A stretch of DNA of 64,000 nt from TK10-74A sp965263065. Its GTDB lineage: Bacteria; Chloroflexota; Dehalococcoidia; Bin125. The stretch spans positions 558,001-622,000 of the forward strand of contig CBDHGH010000003.1 in NCBI GenBank assembly GCA_965263065.1. The letters are read 5' to 3'. Positions 51,298-58,388 of this stretch are shown in pieces (the stretch's first letter is position 1; each line of letters opens with the position of its first letter). A model generated the notes under the pieces. That model worked only from the letters and a program-made list of their open reading frames with translations. It ran no database searches and was not told the origin of the DNA. A program made the translations under genes and the position numbers.

Positions 51298-53577
51298 TTA
51301 GCCGAGGCTCAGGCTCACCGGCCCGTTGGACACCACGTAGATGATGTCGTTGTTGGACAGGATGAAGTTCGTCTTCGTGCCAGCCGGAGCGGCCGGGTTG
51401 GAGTTGTAGCCGACCCACATGGTGCCGGTCCACTTCCAGACCCGCACAAGGTCCGCGACGTTCTCGAACACGGACGACGACACGTCGCCGCCCTGCCAGG
51501 TCACGAACGTGCTGGCCGCACTGTCGACCAGGCTGTAGATCACCGGACCGACAGCCGCCGCGTCGTCGCCGGCGGCGACGATCAGGACGGCCTCGCCGGT
51601 GCCGCTGGTGAAGACCAGCGTGGTGCTCGCGGCTTCGCCACCGAAGACGTAGCGCACGCTCGCTTCGCCAGCGTCGTTGGTCTCGCCAGGGACCACGCCC
51701 TCAACGTTGGCGCCGACGAAGCTGCCGCCGCTGGTGGTCACCGCCGTGATCGCTTCGCCATTGGCCGGGGCAAGCCCGTCCTTGCCGACGGCGCTCAGCG
51801 TGATCGTGAGCAGCCGGCTCGTGCCAGCGTTGACGATCTGGGTGCCGCCACCCTCGGTCAGGAGTTCGCCGCCGGCCAGGGTGGTCACGCTCGTGACCGA
51901 CAGACCGGTGACCGGACCGCCGACGTGCGCCTCGATCGGGTTGTCGTCAACGTCCGTCTCCCTCTTGTCGACGACATCCTTGCCGTCAGCCAAGTTGCGA
52001 ATCGTGACCGTGAAGGCGTGCACGCCGATGTCGGCAGCCCGCGTCATGCCATCAACCCGGCCGACCGGTTCAGCATCATCTCCTGGGTCGTCCGTCTCCA
52101 CGTAGTTCGCGGTGATCTCAATCGGGTAGACGCCCGTGGACGCCGCGTTCCCGACGCTGAACAGCAGGTCGACCTTGCTGTCCGCCGTGTCCGTCTCGCT
52201 CGGGACGATCAAGTCGTCGGAGGAGCTGTTGTCAGATTCGTCCTGGCCGCTGTCGGCAACGTTCGCCACGTTCGCAGGCAGCGGGACCAGGACGCCGTTC
52301 TTGTCACGCAGCGTGACCATGCGCTTGTGGGAGTCGCCAGGACCCAGGTTGACCGGGGTGCCGGCCGGGCCCACGGTGGACATGTCCGCGTCGGGGTCGC
52401 CCGCGACAGAGAACGGGTACTCGAACGTGCCCCCGGCAAGGCCGATCGTGATCCGGCCGATCGAGGACTGGCCCACCTCAACCAGGAGCCCTACACCGAT
52501 CAGGCCGCCGGTAGCAGCACGATCGGCGGAAGTTTCGCCCGGGTAGCCGCTGTCAGCCGCCGACCCGAAGCCCGTCGCTTGCTGGATGTCCACGTACTGC
52601 GACGTGCTGCCTGTGGCAGTGCCAGCCGACAGGATGGCCGGCGCGATCGTAACCTTGTCGCCCGTGTCCACGACCACCGCGAGGAGAAGGTCATCGCGCC
52701 CCCCGGTGACTGTGTTCTCAGGGTCGGTGATCATGGCCACTTGGCCAGCGCTGTCCTTGAGCTGGAACAGGTAGCCAACCTCGCCCGCGGCATCGAGACC
52801 GGCCACCGTGGCAATCTCGCCGGTGCCGCTGAGGAAGACCGCCGGGCTCATAGTGCCCACGAAGAGCGGCTTGTCCACCGCGGTGGCCGAGGCCGGGGCC
52901 CCGGTCAGCGCATCCGCCGTCGCCGCTTCGCCAACCCACTGGCCGTTCTTGCTGTCATCGTCGCCGATCGAGCTCGTCAGCAGACCAGCGCCGGCGCCGG
53001 ACGCCGTGACGGTGAAGGCACCCGGCGTGCCGTTGCTGTAGACCGGGAACTGGCAGACCTGGGTCGGGGTCCCGTTGGTCGTGAGCCTCTGGGAGGCGCA
53101 GGTGGCTGTCGTCAGTGTTGCCGCCGGGGCCAGGCTGGCCTGGCCGGTGACACTGATGGAGACGCTGAACGGACCGGTGGTCGCAGTTGTCGTGTCGTCG
53201 GGGCTGTTACTGATGGCAGCCTGGAACTCCACCCAACTCGCGGCACCGCGCCCGATCTCCCCGCGGAACACGTTGTCGGTGCCCACGAAGCCCGCTTCAA
53301 GAGCGGTGGCGGTGTCGCCAGTGCCGTCCTCAATGTCGAGCGCCAACTCGAACATTCGGCCCGCAGGACCGAACGGGACATCGTTCACGTCTGCATCGGG
53401 GTCGACGAAGCTGTTGATGTCCCCGCCAGCGACATCCGTCACACTGAGTACCACGTCACCCGCGGCCGCTTGTGCGGGCTGGGTAGCCCAGAGGCCGCCG
53501 GCCAGTGCGATGATCAGCGCTGCGACGATCGCAAACGGCGCCGCGCCAATCCCTTTCTTCATGTATGTGCGATTCAA
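51298..53577 (-). CDS. Large secreted beta-rich protein with C-terminal W-x-G domain
   Basis: 759 aa. TTG 53577 is preferred because AAGGGAG lies 7 nt upstream; the first in-frame ATG (53562) has no ribosome site. Signal peptide to about QPAQAAA. The mature protein is Asp/Thr/Gly-rich and low in Lys, with several Ig-like or cadherin-like beta units (LTITLSAVGKDGLAPANGEAITAV is Big-like). It ends in the same ~75-residue domain as the two secreted proteins at 44.4-48.6 kb (STFVTWQGG... WVGYNSNPAAP... NDIIYVVS). The composition resembles S-layer or cell-wall structural proteins, which is inference only. Confidence 0.85.
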   Translation of the reverse strand: MNRTYMKKGIGAAPFAIVAALIIALAGGLWATQPAQAAAGDVVLSVTDVAGGDINSFVDPDADVNDVPFGPAGRMFELALDIEDGTGDTATALEAGFVGTDNVFRGEIGRGAASWVEFQAAISNSPDDTTTATTGPFSVSISVTGQASLAPAATLTTATCASQRLTTNGTPTQVCQFPVYSNGTPGAFTVTASGAGAGLLTSSIGDDDSKNGQWVGEAATADALTGAPASATAVDKPLFVGTMSPAVFLSGTGEIATVAGLDAAGEVGYLFQLKDSAGQVAMITDPENTVTGGRDDLLLAVVVDTGDKVTIAPAILSAGTATGSTSQYVDIQQATGFGSAADSGYPGETSADRAATGGLIGVGLLVEVGQSSIGRITIGLAGGTFEYPFSVAGDPDADMSTVGPAGTPVNLGPGDSHKRMVTLRDKNGVLVPLPANVANVADSGQDESDNSSSDDLIVPSETDTADSKVDLLFSVGNAASTGVYPIEITANYVETDDPGDDAEPVGRVDGMTRAADIGVHAFTVTIRNLADGKDVVDKRETDVDDNPIEAHVGGPVTGLSVTSVTTLAGGELLTEGGGTQIVNAGTSRLLTITLSAVGKDGLAPANGEAITAVTTSGGSFVGANVEGVVPGETNDAGEASVRYVFGGEAASTTLVFTSGTGEAVLIVAAGDDAAAVGPVIYSLVDSAASTFVTWQGGDVSSSVFENVADLVRVWKWTGTMWVGYNSNPAAPAGTKTNFILSNNDIIYVVSNGPVSLSLG

Positions 53578-53884
53578 AACAGTTCTCCCTTTTCTTGAGA
53601 GCCCGGCCATGGTTGGCCGGCATTGTCCGTGCCTGCTGTGAAGTCCGTCTCGGAGGGGGCTCCTTCCTGGTGCGTTGCCCGTCAGGGGCTTGCGGACGCG
53701 GCGTGCGCCCAGCGTGGGCCCCTTACGGGCCCCAGGGGTATTCCTGGTCAACACTAGGGAGCCGGGAGCAGGTCGGCAATGCCGTTGGGCCGCCTGGGGA
53801 AAGTGTTTACGGCGTTTTTACCCCTGGGCGGCCATCTGGGGCGTCGTGGGGCACGGCGGAGTGTCGGGCCGGGGGGTGGCGGGG
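53578..53884. other. Upstream region of the large secreted protein
   Basis: 307 bp without a gene. A TTGACC hexamer (minus strand, 53751-53746) occurs about 170 bp upstream of the start but without a convincing -10. A GTGTTTACGGCGTTTTTACCCC patch is locally AT-rich. A long 5' leader is possible. Confidence 0.4.
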
Positions 53885-54238
53885 TCAATCGAGCTGCATC
53901 GCGCCGATGATGAGGCCCGTCGCCATCGCCGCGACGAGGAACATGCGCCGCTCGAGCTGGTGTATCTGGGCCTGTAGGTCGGCCTGCATCTGGTTCATCT
54001 GGTCCTGTACCTCGGTCCGCAACTGGTGCATGTCGGCCTGCAGGTCGGTCCGCAGCTGGTGCATCTGGCCTTGCAGGTCGTCCCGCATCTGGTGCATCTC
54101 GGACTGCAGGTCGGTCCGCAGCTGGTGCATCTGGTCCTGCAGGCCGGCCGCCAGTTGGTAGACCTGGGCGGTGAACGTAGTTTCCTGACGCGCCTGGTCG
54201 GCGTCGAGTTCCGCTCGGCTGATCGTTTCCTGGGTCAT
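53885..54238 (-). CDS. Coiled-coil protein with C-terminal TM anchor
   Basis: 117 aa. After a short acidic N-terminus there is a regular coiled coil built from an 11-residue unit of the form QMHQLRTDLQA repeated about six times (residues 35-95), with matching near-33-bp DNA repeats. One TM helix ends the protein (FLVAAMATGLIIGAM). Tail-anchored architecture; function unknown. Divergent from another coiled-coil/TM protein 112 bp away, which suggests a partner. Confidence 0.8.
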   Translation of the reverse strand: MTQETISRAELDADQARQETTFTAQVYQLAAGLQDQMHQLRTDLQSEMHQMRDDLQGQMHQLRTDLQADMHQLRTEVQDQMNQMQADLQAQIHQLERRMFLVAAMATGLIIGAMQLD

Positions 54239-54350
54239 TGGCCTGCCTCCGGGTCGCGTGTGCCGGCATCATACATGGAGCGTCGGTCGGGGAGGCGGCG
54301 GTGACACGTTGGGTCGCCTGCGGTAGCCTTGACCGGCGGAGGGCATCGGC

Positions 54351-54626
54351 ATGGCAATGACGATCGACACGCGGCGCGCCGTCCAGCAGCTGACGGAAGC
54401 CGGGGTCGGCGACCCCGAGGCGGATGCGATCGTCGAAGTGGTGGGGGACGCGACCAGCCCGCTGGTGACGCGGGAGATGCTGCGGGCAGAGTTCGCGGCG
54501 TTCCGTACGGAGTTCCGTGCGGACATGAAGGATCTGCACGCGGAGTTCTACCGGGCACTCTGGATCCAGACGGGGGTGTTCGCGGCGATCGTCGCGGCCA
54601 TCGTCGCCCTGCTGACGCTCCTGTAG
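54351..54626 (+). CDS. Small coiled-coil/TM protein (DUF1640/CCDC90-like)
   Basis: 91 aa: an N-terminal helix (DTRRAVQQLTEAGVGDPEADAIVEVV), a coiled coil (LRAEFAAFRTEFRADMKDLHAEF) and one C-terminal TM helix. This is the layout of DUF1640/CCDC90-type proteins. ATG 54351 has GGAGGG 8-13 nt upstream. Divergent from the longer coiled-coil protein. Confidence 0.78.
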   Translation: MAMTIDTRRAVQQLTEAGVGDPEADAIVEVVGDATSPLVTREMLRAEFAAFRTEFRADMKDLHAEFYRALWIQTGVFAAIVAAIVALLTLL

Positions 54627-54644
54627 CGCATCGTCGTGGCTCCG

Positions 54645-54758
54645 ATGCGCCAGGTCGAGCGGCGGATGCGGCACTTGGTGGTCATCAACGCGGTGACGAT
54701 GGTGGGGGTGCTGGTGGGGCTGGCGCTGGGCGTGGTGGCGATTCTGGGCGGTCGGTAG
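54645..54758 (+). CDS. Possible 37-aa membrane peptide
   Basis: Frame MRQVERRMRHLVVINAVTMV... with one TM helix, 18 nt after the previous stop. It could be a small membrane protein or the frameshifted end of a second DUF1640-like gene. Weak support. Confidence 0.35.
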   Translation: MRQVERRMRHLVVINAVTMVGVLVGLALGVVAILGGR

Positions 54759-54811
54759 CCGGAGACTCGCGGCGGTCGGGGAACGCGCGGCGCGCCGACC
54801 TCACCCCCTAA

Positions 54812-54843
54812 CCCCCTCTCCATCTGAAGCGATGGAGAGGGGG
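54812..54843. repeat. Palindromic element copy 9
   Basis: 13-bp arms CCCCCTCTCCATC / GATGGAGAGGGGG, loop TGAAGC; flanks GACCTCACCCCCTAA and GATCGGAGGGGGAGG identical to copy 10. Confidence 0.9.
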
Positions 54844-55013
54844 GATCGGAGGGGGAGGAGGATCTCACGCGGGCCGGGCGCGACGGGCGGGGGTCACGAA
54901 CCCGAACCGGCGTGCCTGTCGATCCCAAGGCAGCGCGCCCGCATCGCGGGATCGCCGCGCTCGGGGCGTGGGGGCTAGGATGGGGCGGCAGGGTGCCCGT
55001 TGGGAGGCAGGCC

Positions 55014-55268
55014 ATGATCGCGAACGTGAAGGCCCGATACGCGAACGGCGTGCTCACGCCGCTGGAGCCGCTCGACCTGGCGGAGGGCGCGGAGGTGACG
55101 CTGTCGATCGACGGCGCGACGGCCGGCGCGAAGCACGAGTCGTTGCTGGAGATGTTCGATCGGCTGCGCGACTCCGTCCCGCCGGATACCTGGGACAAGC
55201 TGCCCGCCGATGGCGCGAAGAACTACAAGCACTATCTGTACGGCCATCCGAAGGAAGATGGCGCGTGA
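55014..55268 (+). CDS. AF2212/DUF104-like antitoxin, orphaned
   Basis: 84 aa; ATG 55014 with GGGAGGC upstream. IANVKARYANGVLTPLEPLDLAEGAEVTLSI is the DUF104 (AbrB-like swapped-hairpin) antitoxin signature, usually paired with a PIN-domain RNase. The C-terminal tail would wrap the toxin. Its TGA overlaps the GTG of a PIN-type reading frame that is broken after about 10 codons, so the antitoxin is now without a functional local toxin. Confidence 0.85.
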   Translation: MIANVKARYANGVLTPLEPLDLAEGAEVTLSIDGATAGAKHESLLEMFDRLRDSVPPDTWDKLPADGAKNYKHYLYGHPKEDGA

Positions 55269-55306
55269 GCGAAGTCTTCGCGGACACGGGCGCGGCGCCG
55301 CCGCGC
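55265..55306 (+). pseudogene. Remnant of a PIN-domain toxin gene, cut at a palindromic element
   Basis: GTG 55265 overlaps the antitoxin TGA (GTGA). The frame reads MSEVFADTGA, the normal PIN start with its first catalytic Asp, then passes straight into the CGCGCCGACCTCACCCC flank of palindromic element copy 10. The remainder of the ~135-codon toxin is absent downstream. Confidence 0.75.
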
Positions 55307-55322
55307 CGACCTCACCCCCTAA

Positions 55323-55354
55323 CCCCCTCTCCATCTGAAGCGATGGAGAGGGGG
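55323..55354. repeat. Palindromic element copy 10
   Basis: 13-bp arms CCCCCTCTCCATC / GATGGAGAGGGGG with loop TGAAGC; the element with flanks (about 55300-55370) separates the truncated PIN gene from the next toxin locus. Confidence 0.9.
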
Positions 55355-55370
55355 GATCGGAGGGGGAGGG

Positions 55371-55781
55371 TTAGGGAGCGGAGTGGGGCCGCGGCGCTGC
55401 GGTGCGCGGCAGGACTTGCCTGAACTGCAACTCCGAGTCGATCCGAAACACGAACGGTCGGGGCGTGGTCTCGAAGAGCGTCTCCATCTCTTCCAGCGTG
55501 CTGACGATGATCCGCAGATAGTCCCATCTGGTCAGGCGACCCCGATGCCCGAGGATGAACGCGCCGACCGCGTGATCCTGGATCACCTGTCGTTCGGGCG
55601 GGCGTCCGACGATCTTCTTGTCCCGCGTGATCACCAGCCAATTGTTGACGCCGGCCTCCAGCAACCACGTGGTGTCCGCCGTGCCACCCGGGTAGATGTC
55701 GGCCACCGAGCGCACATCGTCGCGGACCAGGCAGATCGCTCGCGCGACGCGCGGCGCGATCGCGGCGTCGATCAGGATCAT
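55371..55781 (-). CDS. PIN-like toxin, VapC45 type
   Basis: 136 aa beginning MILIDAAIAPRVARAICLVRDDV, with the DADTTWLL-like centre (ADTTWLLEAGVNNWLVITRDKKI) and VGAFILGHRGRLTRW. These are features of the VapC45-like PIN family (RNase) rather than classical VapC. ATG 55781 overlaps the antitoxin TGA (55778), antitoxin first. Length agrees with VapC45. The C-terminus ends at the edge of palindromic element copy 10, so its last residues (PRTAAPRPHSAP) may be repeat-derived. Confidence 0.82.
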   Translation of the reverse strand: MILIDAAIAPRVARAICLVRDDVRSVADIYPGGTADTTWLLEAGVNNWLVITRDKKIVGRPPERQVIQDHAVGAFILGHRGRLTRWDYLRIIVSTLEEMETLFETTPRPFVFRIDSELQFRQVLPRTAAPRPHSAP

Positions 55782-56479
55782 GCGGTCTCGGGGAGCCGCG
55801 ACAACTCGAACTGGATCGCAGCGGCGACCGACTCCACGGGCAGGTGGTAATCCTCCGCGATGGCCGTCTCCGTTTCGCCGACCTGCATCTGCTCCAGCAC
55901 GATCTCGGTGCGCAGGCCGGTGTTCGCGATGACCGGCAGTCCAAACCCGAAGGCGGGATCGACCATGACCGGGACGTCGGCGCCCAGCGGCCACCAGCGG
56001 GAGACGAAGTCTCCCTCATACTCCAGCGTGTCCAGGAACGTGTGCAGCGTGTACCACGCGCGCAGGCGCTTCTTGCCGGTCAGACCGGCGAAGCTGCCGT
56101 TCCGCTCCACGAAGGTGTCCTGGGCCTGCGCCTGGAAGCGCTGCATGATCAGCGGCCGGTCGACCCCGGAGATCGCCTGGCACTCCTCGATGAGCGTGCG
56201 GATCGTGCCGAGCGACCAGCGCCCGCGCCGGAAGTGTTGCACTGCCGCGATTTCCACCAGATCGGCGAACGACACGTACTCTTCGGCAGCATCCGGACGT
56301 TGGCCGGGGATCACCGGCGCGCGGAAGCGCGCTGCCCCATCCGGTCCGCGGTAGCGGTGGCCCCGAAGCCAGCGCTTCGCGGTGCCCCGGGAGACGCCCG
56401 CCAGCCACTCGGCTTCCGCGTACGAGTACCGCGGCACGAAGACGGGAGACGTGGGGTCGATCTTGGAGGCGGTGACCAT
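55778..56479 (-). CDS. DUF433-containing HTH antitoxin, VapB45 type
   Basis: 233 aa from ATG 56479. An N-terminal MerR-like helix-turn-helix (RYSYAEAEWLAGVSRGTAKRWLRGH) is followed by a middle region (VSFADLVEIAAVQHFRRGRWSLGTIRTLIEE). A C-terminal DUF433-like segment then reads GLRTEIVLEQMQVGETETAIAEDYHLPVESVAAAI. Size, domain order and coupling to a PIN gene match the VapB45/VapC45 arrangement. Expected to autoregulate its operon. Confidence 0.85.
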   Translation of the reverse strand: MVTASKIDPTSPVFVPRYSYAEAEWLAGVSRGTAKRWLRGHRYRGPDGAARFRAPVIPGQRPDAAEEYVSFADLVEIAAVQHFRRGRWSLGTIRTLIEECQAISGVDRPLIMQRFQAQAQDTFVERNGSFAGLTGKKRLRAWYTLHTFLDTLEYEGDFVSRWWPLGADVPVMVDPAFGFGLPVIANTGLRTEIVLEQMQVGETETAIAEDYHLPVESVAAAIQFELSRLPETA

Positions 56480-56598
56480 CTCGTCCTGCCATTCTGCACC
56501 CCAGGGACGGAAACCCCGGCGGCGTGACGTCAGTCTACCCGAGGGTGGCCCCCTCCGCCGCATGGTTGCGCGCGCCGTCGGTTGGGGGCGAGCGGGGG

Positions 56599-57363
56599 TT
56601 AGGGGGCTTGGGCGTCCGGCGCCGCCTCGACGACGGCGGTGAGGGCCTCGAGCCACGACGGCAGGTCGGGCTCCCAGGGGATGGGGCCGGCGACGCGGGC
56701 GCGGATCTGGGCGGCGAAGATCAGGCTGCGGCCGACCTGCCGCCAGTAGACGGTCATGCGGCTCTCGACGGTGTTGCGGCGGAACTCGAGGATGAAGGCG
56801 AAGCTGCGCGCGTCGCTGGTGGGCAGCACGGTCATGCCCAGCACCTCATGGTGCGTGGGCTCGACGTAGGAGGCGGTCTCGGCGGGGGTGGCGTCGCGCA
56901 GACGGGCGAGGGCGGCCTCGGCCTGGGCCGCGTCGTCGCCGATGATGATGCCACTGCTGATGTCGAGGTAGCGGGCGTCGGGGTCGCGGGCGGCCCAGCC
57001 CTGGCCGCCGCCGGAGGGGGAGTCGGCGAAGGCGGTGGCGGCGCCGAGGTTGGCCCGGCGCAGGGTGCCCCAGAAGCCGAAGCCCAGCCCGGTGGGCGCC
57101 CAGGACTCGGGCAGGTCGGCCGGCGGCAGGTCGATCGTCTGGGCCAGCGGCAGCTCGGCGACGGCCCGCGCCTCGCGATCCGCGCGGCCGCCGTCGTCGG
57201 GGCGGGGGAAGAGCAGCAGGACGACGACCGCCACGCCGCCCAGCGCCGCCAGCGCGCCGAGCTGCACCAGCAGCCGGTAGCGGCGGCGCCACGGCAGCGC
57301 CGGTCCGGACACGGACGCGGGCCGCCGGATGAGGCGTCGCTTGAGTGGGGCGATGCGGGGCAT
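56599..57363 (-). CDS. Membrane-anchored protein of unknown function
   Basis: 254 aa from ATG 57363 (MPRIAPLKRRLIRRP). Basic cytosolic N-terminus, one TM helix (about 32-55), then an extracytoplasmic domain that looks like a small alpha/beta sensor or binding domain (GFGFWGTLRRANLG; MTVYWRQVGRSLIFAAQIR). The last residues (LPSWLEALTAVVEAA) resemble the end of the neighbouring DUF5343 protein (TRWLAALTAVVDLE). Same strand, 67 bp downstream of that gene. Confidence 0.75.
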   Translation of the reverse strand: MPRIAPLKRRLIRRPASVSGPALPWRRRYRLLVQLGALAALGGVAVVVLLLFPRPDDGGRADREARAVAELPLAQTIDLPPADLPESWAPTGLGFGFWGTLRRANLGAATAFADSPSGGGQGWAARDPDARYLDISSGIIIGDDAAQAEAALARLRDATPAETASYVEPTHHEVLGMTVLPTSDARSFAFILEFRRNTVESRMTVYWRQVGRSLIFAAQIRARVAGPIPWEPDLPSWLEALTAVVEAAPDAQAP

Positions 57364-57430
57364 GCCTCTGATCCTCCCGGGGCGACTGGGCAGGGTCAAT
57401 CCGGGGGGACCCAGGGCCGGCGCGCCGCGC

Positions 57431-58222
57431 TTAGCCGTCGGAGAGGGCGACCTCGAGATCGACCACGGCCGTCAGCGCGGCGAGCCACCGCGTGCGGGTC
57501 TTCGCCGACCAGCGGCCGTCGGCCGGGAGCAGTCCCACGATGGCGCCGACGAGGGCGTAGTCCTGCGGCTCGGGGGGCGGGGCGGGCGGTTCCTCGGCGA
57601 CGGGCGCCGGCGGGGGTGGCGCCGGCGGGGGCGGGGGCGGGGGGGCGGCGGCGGCGGCCATCCGTGGCCCGGTCTTGCGGCCGCGCCGGGCCTTGGTCGC
57701 CTTCTTCGCGGCCTGCTTGGCGCCCGACCCGAGCCGGCGCTTGCGGGCGCGCTTCGAGACGTCGGCCTGCATGCCGATGCCGGCGGCCTTGGCGGCGTTG
57801 ATGAAGAAGGGCAGCGCGCGGCGGTGGGTGGCGGCAGTGGTGCCGAGGGCGCGCAGCGCGTCCTCCACGGCGTCCAGGGTCTTGTCCCCGAGGTTGTCGA
57901 CGAGGTCGTCGCCGTAGGCGCCGCGCAGCACGCCGCGCAGGCCGTCCTTGCGCGCGTCGCCGCCGGCCTTGGCGAGGGCCACGAGCGTGTCGGTGGGCGC
58001 GCCGCCGTCGAGCAGGCCCAGCGAGCGCAGGCCGACCATCAGCTGGGCGCCGCTGGCGGGGGCGAACTTCTGGCTCCAAAGCTGGCGGTCGATCTGGGCG
58101 GGGACGGGGTCCATGCCGCCGAGCCAATCGAGGAACGCTTCGAACATCGAGTAGCTGACGTAGGCGGGCTGGCGGGACTTCGTGGCGGCGGGCATCATCT
58201 CTTCGGCTGGTGTATCTGCCAT
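57431..58222 (-). CDS. DUF5343 domain protein with Pro-rich linker
   Basis: 263 aa from ATG 58222. The DUF5343 domain covers roughly 15-150 (YVSYSMFEAFLDWLGGMDPVP; GLRGVLRGAYGDDLVD; RALPFFINAAKAAGIGM). It is followed by a basic helix (KKATKARRGRKTG), a stretch of about 25 Pro/Ala, and a short C-terminal helix with W and ALTAVV. Function unknown; the basic and Pro-rich parts suggest nucleic-acid or protein interaction. Confidence 0.83.
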   Translation of the reverse strand: MADTPAEEMMPAATKSRQPAYVSYSMFEAFLDWLGGMDPVPAQIDRQLWSQKFAPASGAQLMVGLRSLGLLDGGAPTDTLVALAKAGGDARKDGLRGVLRGAYGDDLVDNLGDKTLDAVEDALRALGTTAATHRRALPFFINAAKAAGIGMQADVSKRARKRRLGSGAKQAAKKATKARRGRKTGPRMAAAAAPPPPPPPAPPPPAPVAEEPPAPPPEPQDYALVGAIVGLLPADGRWSAKTRTRWLAALTAVVDLEVALSDG

Positions 58223-58388
58223 CGGGGATATCCAATCTTGCTTACGCGAGGGGAACAACGCGGCGCGCTCTTGCGATCGGTATGCAGTGTAGCAGGCGAT
58301 CGCGCCTACGGGCGCGTCGCGTACACGTCACGCCGATGGACCACGACGCGACGTTCGGCGTCGCGTACGGGCCGGCGCGGGCGGTCGT

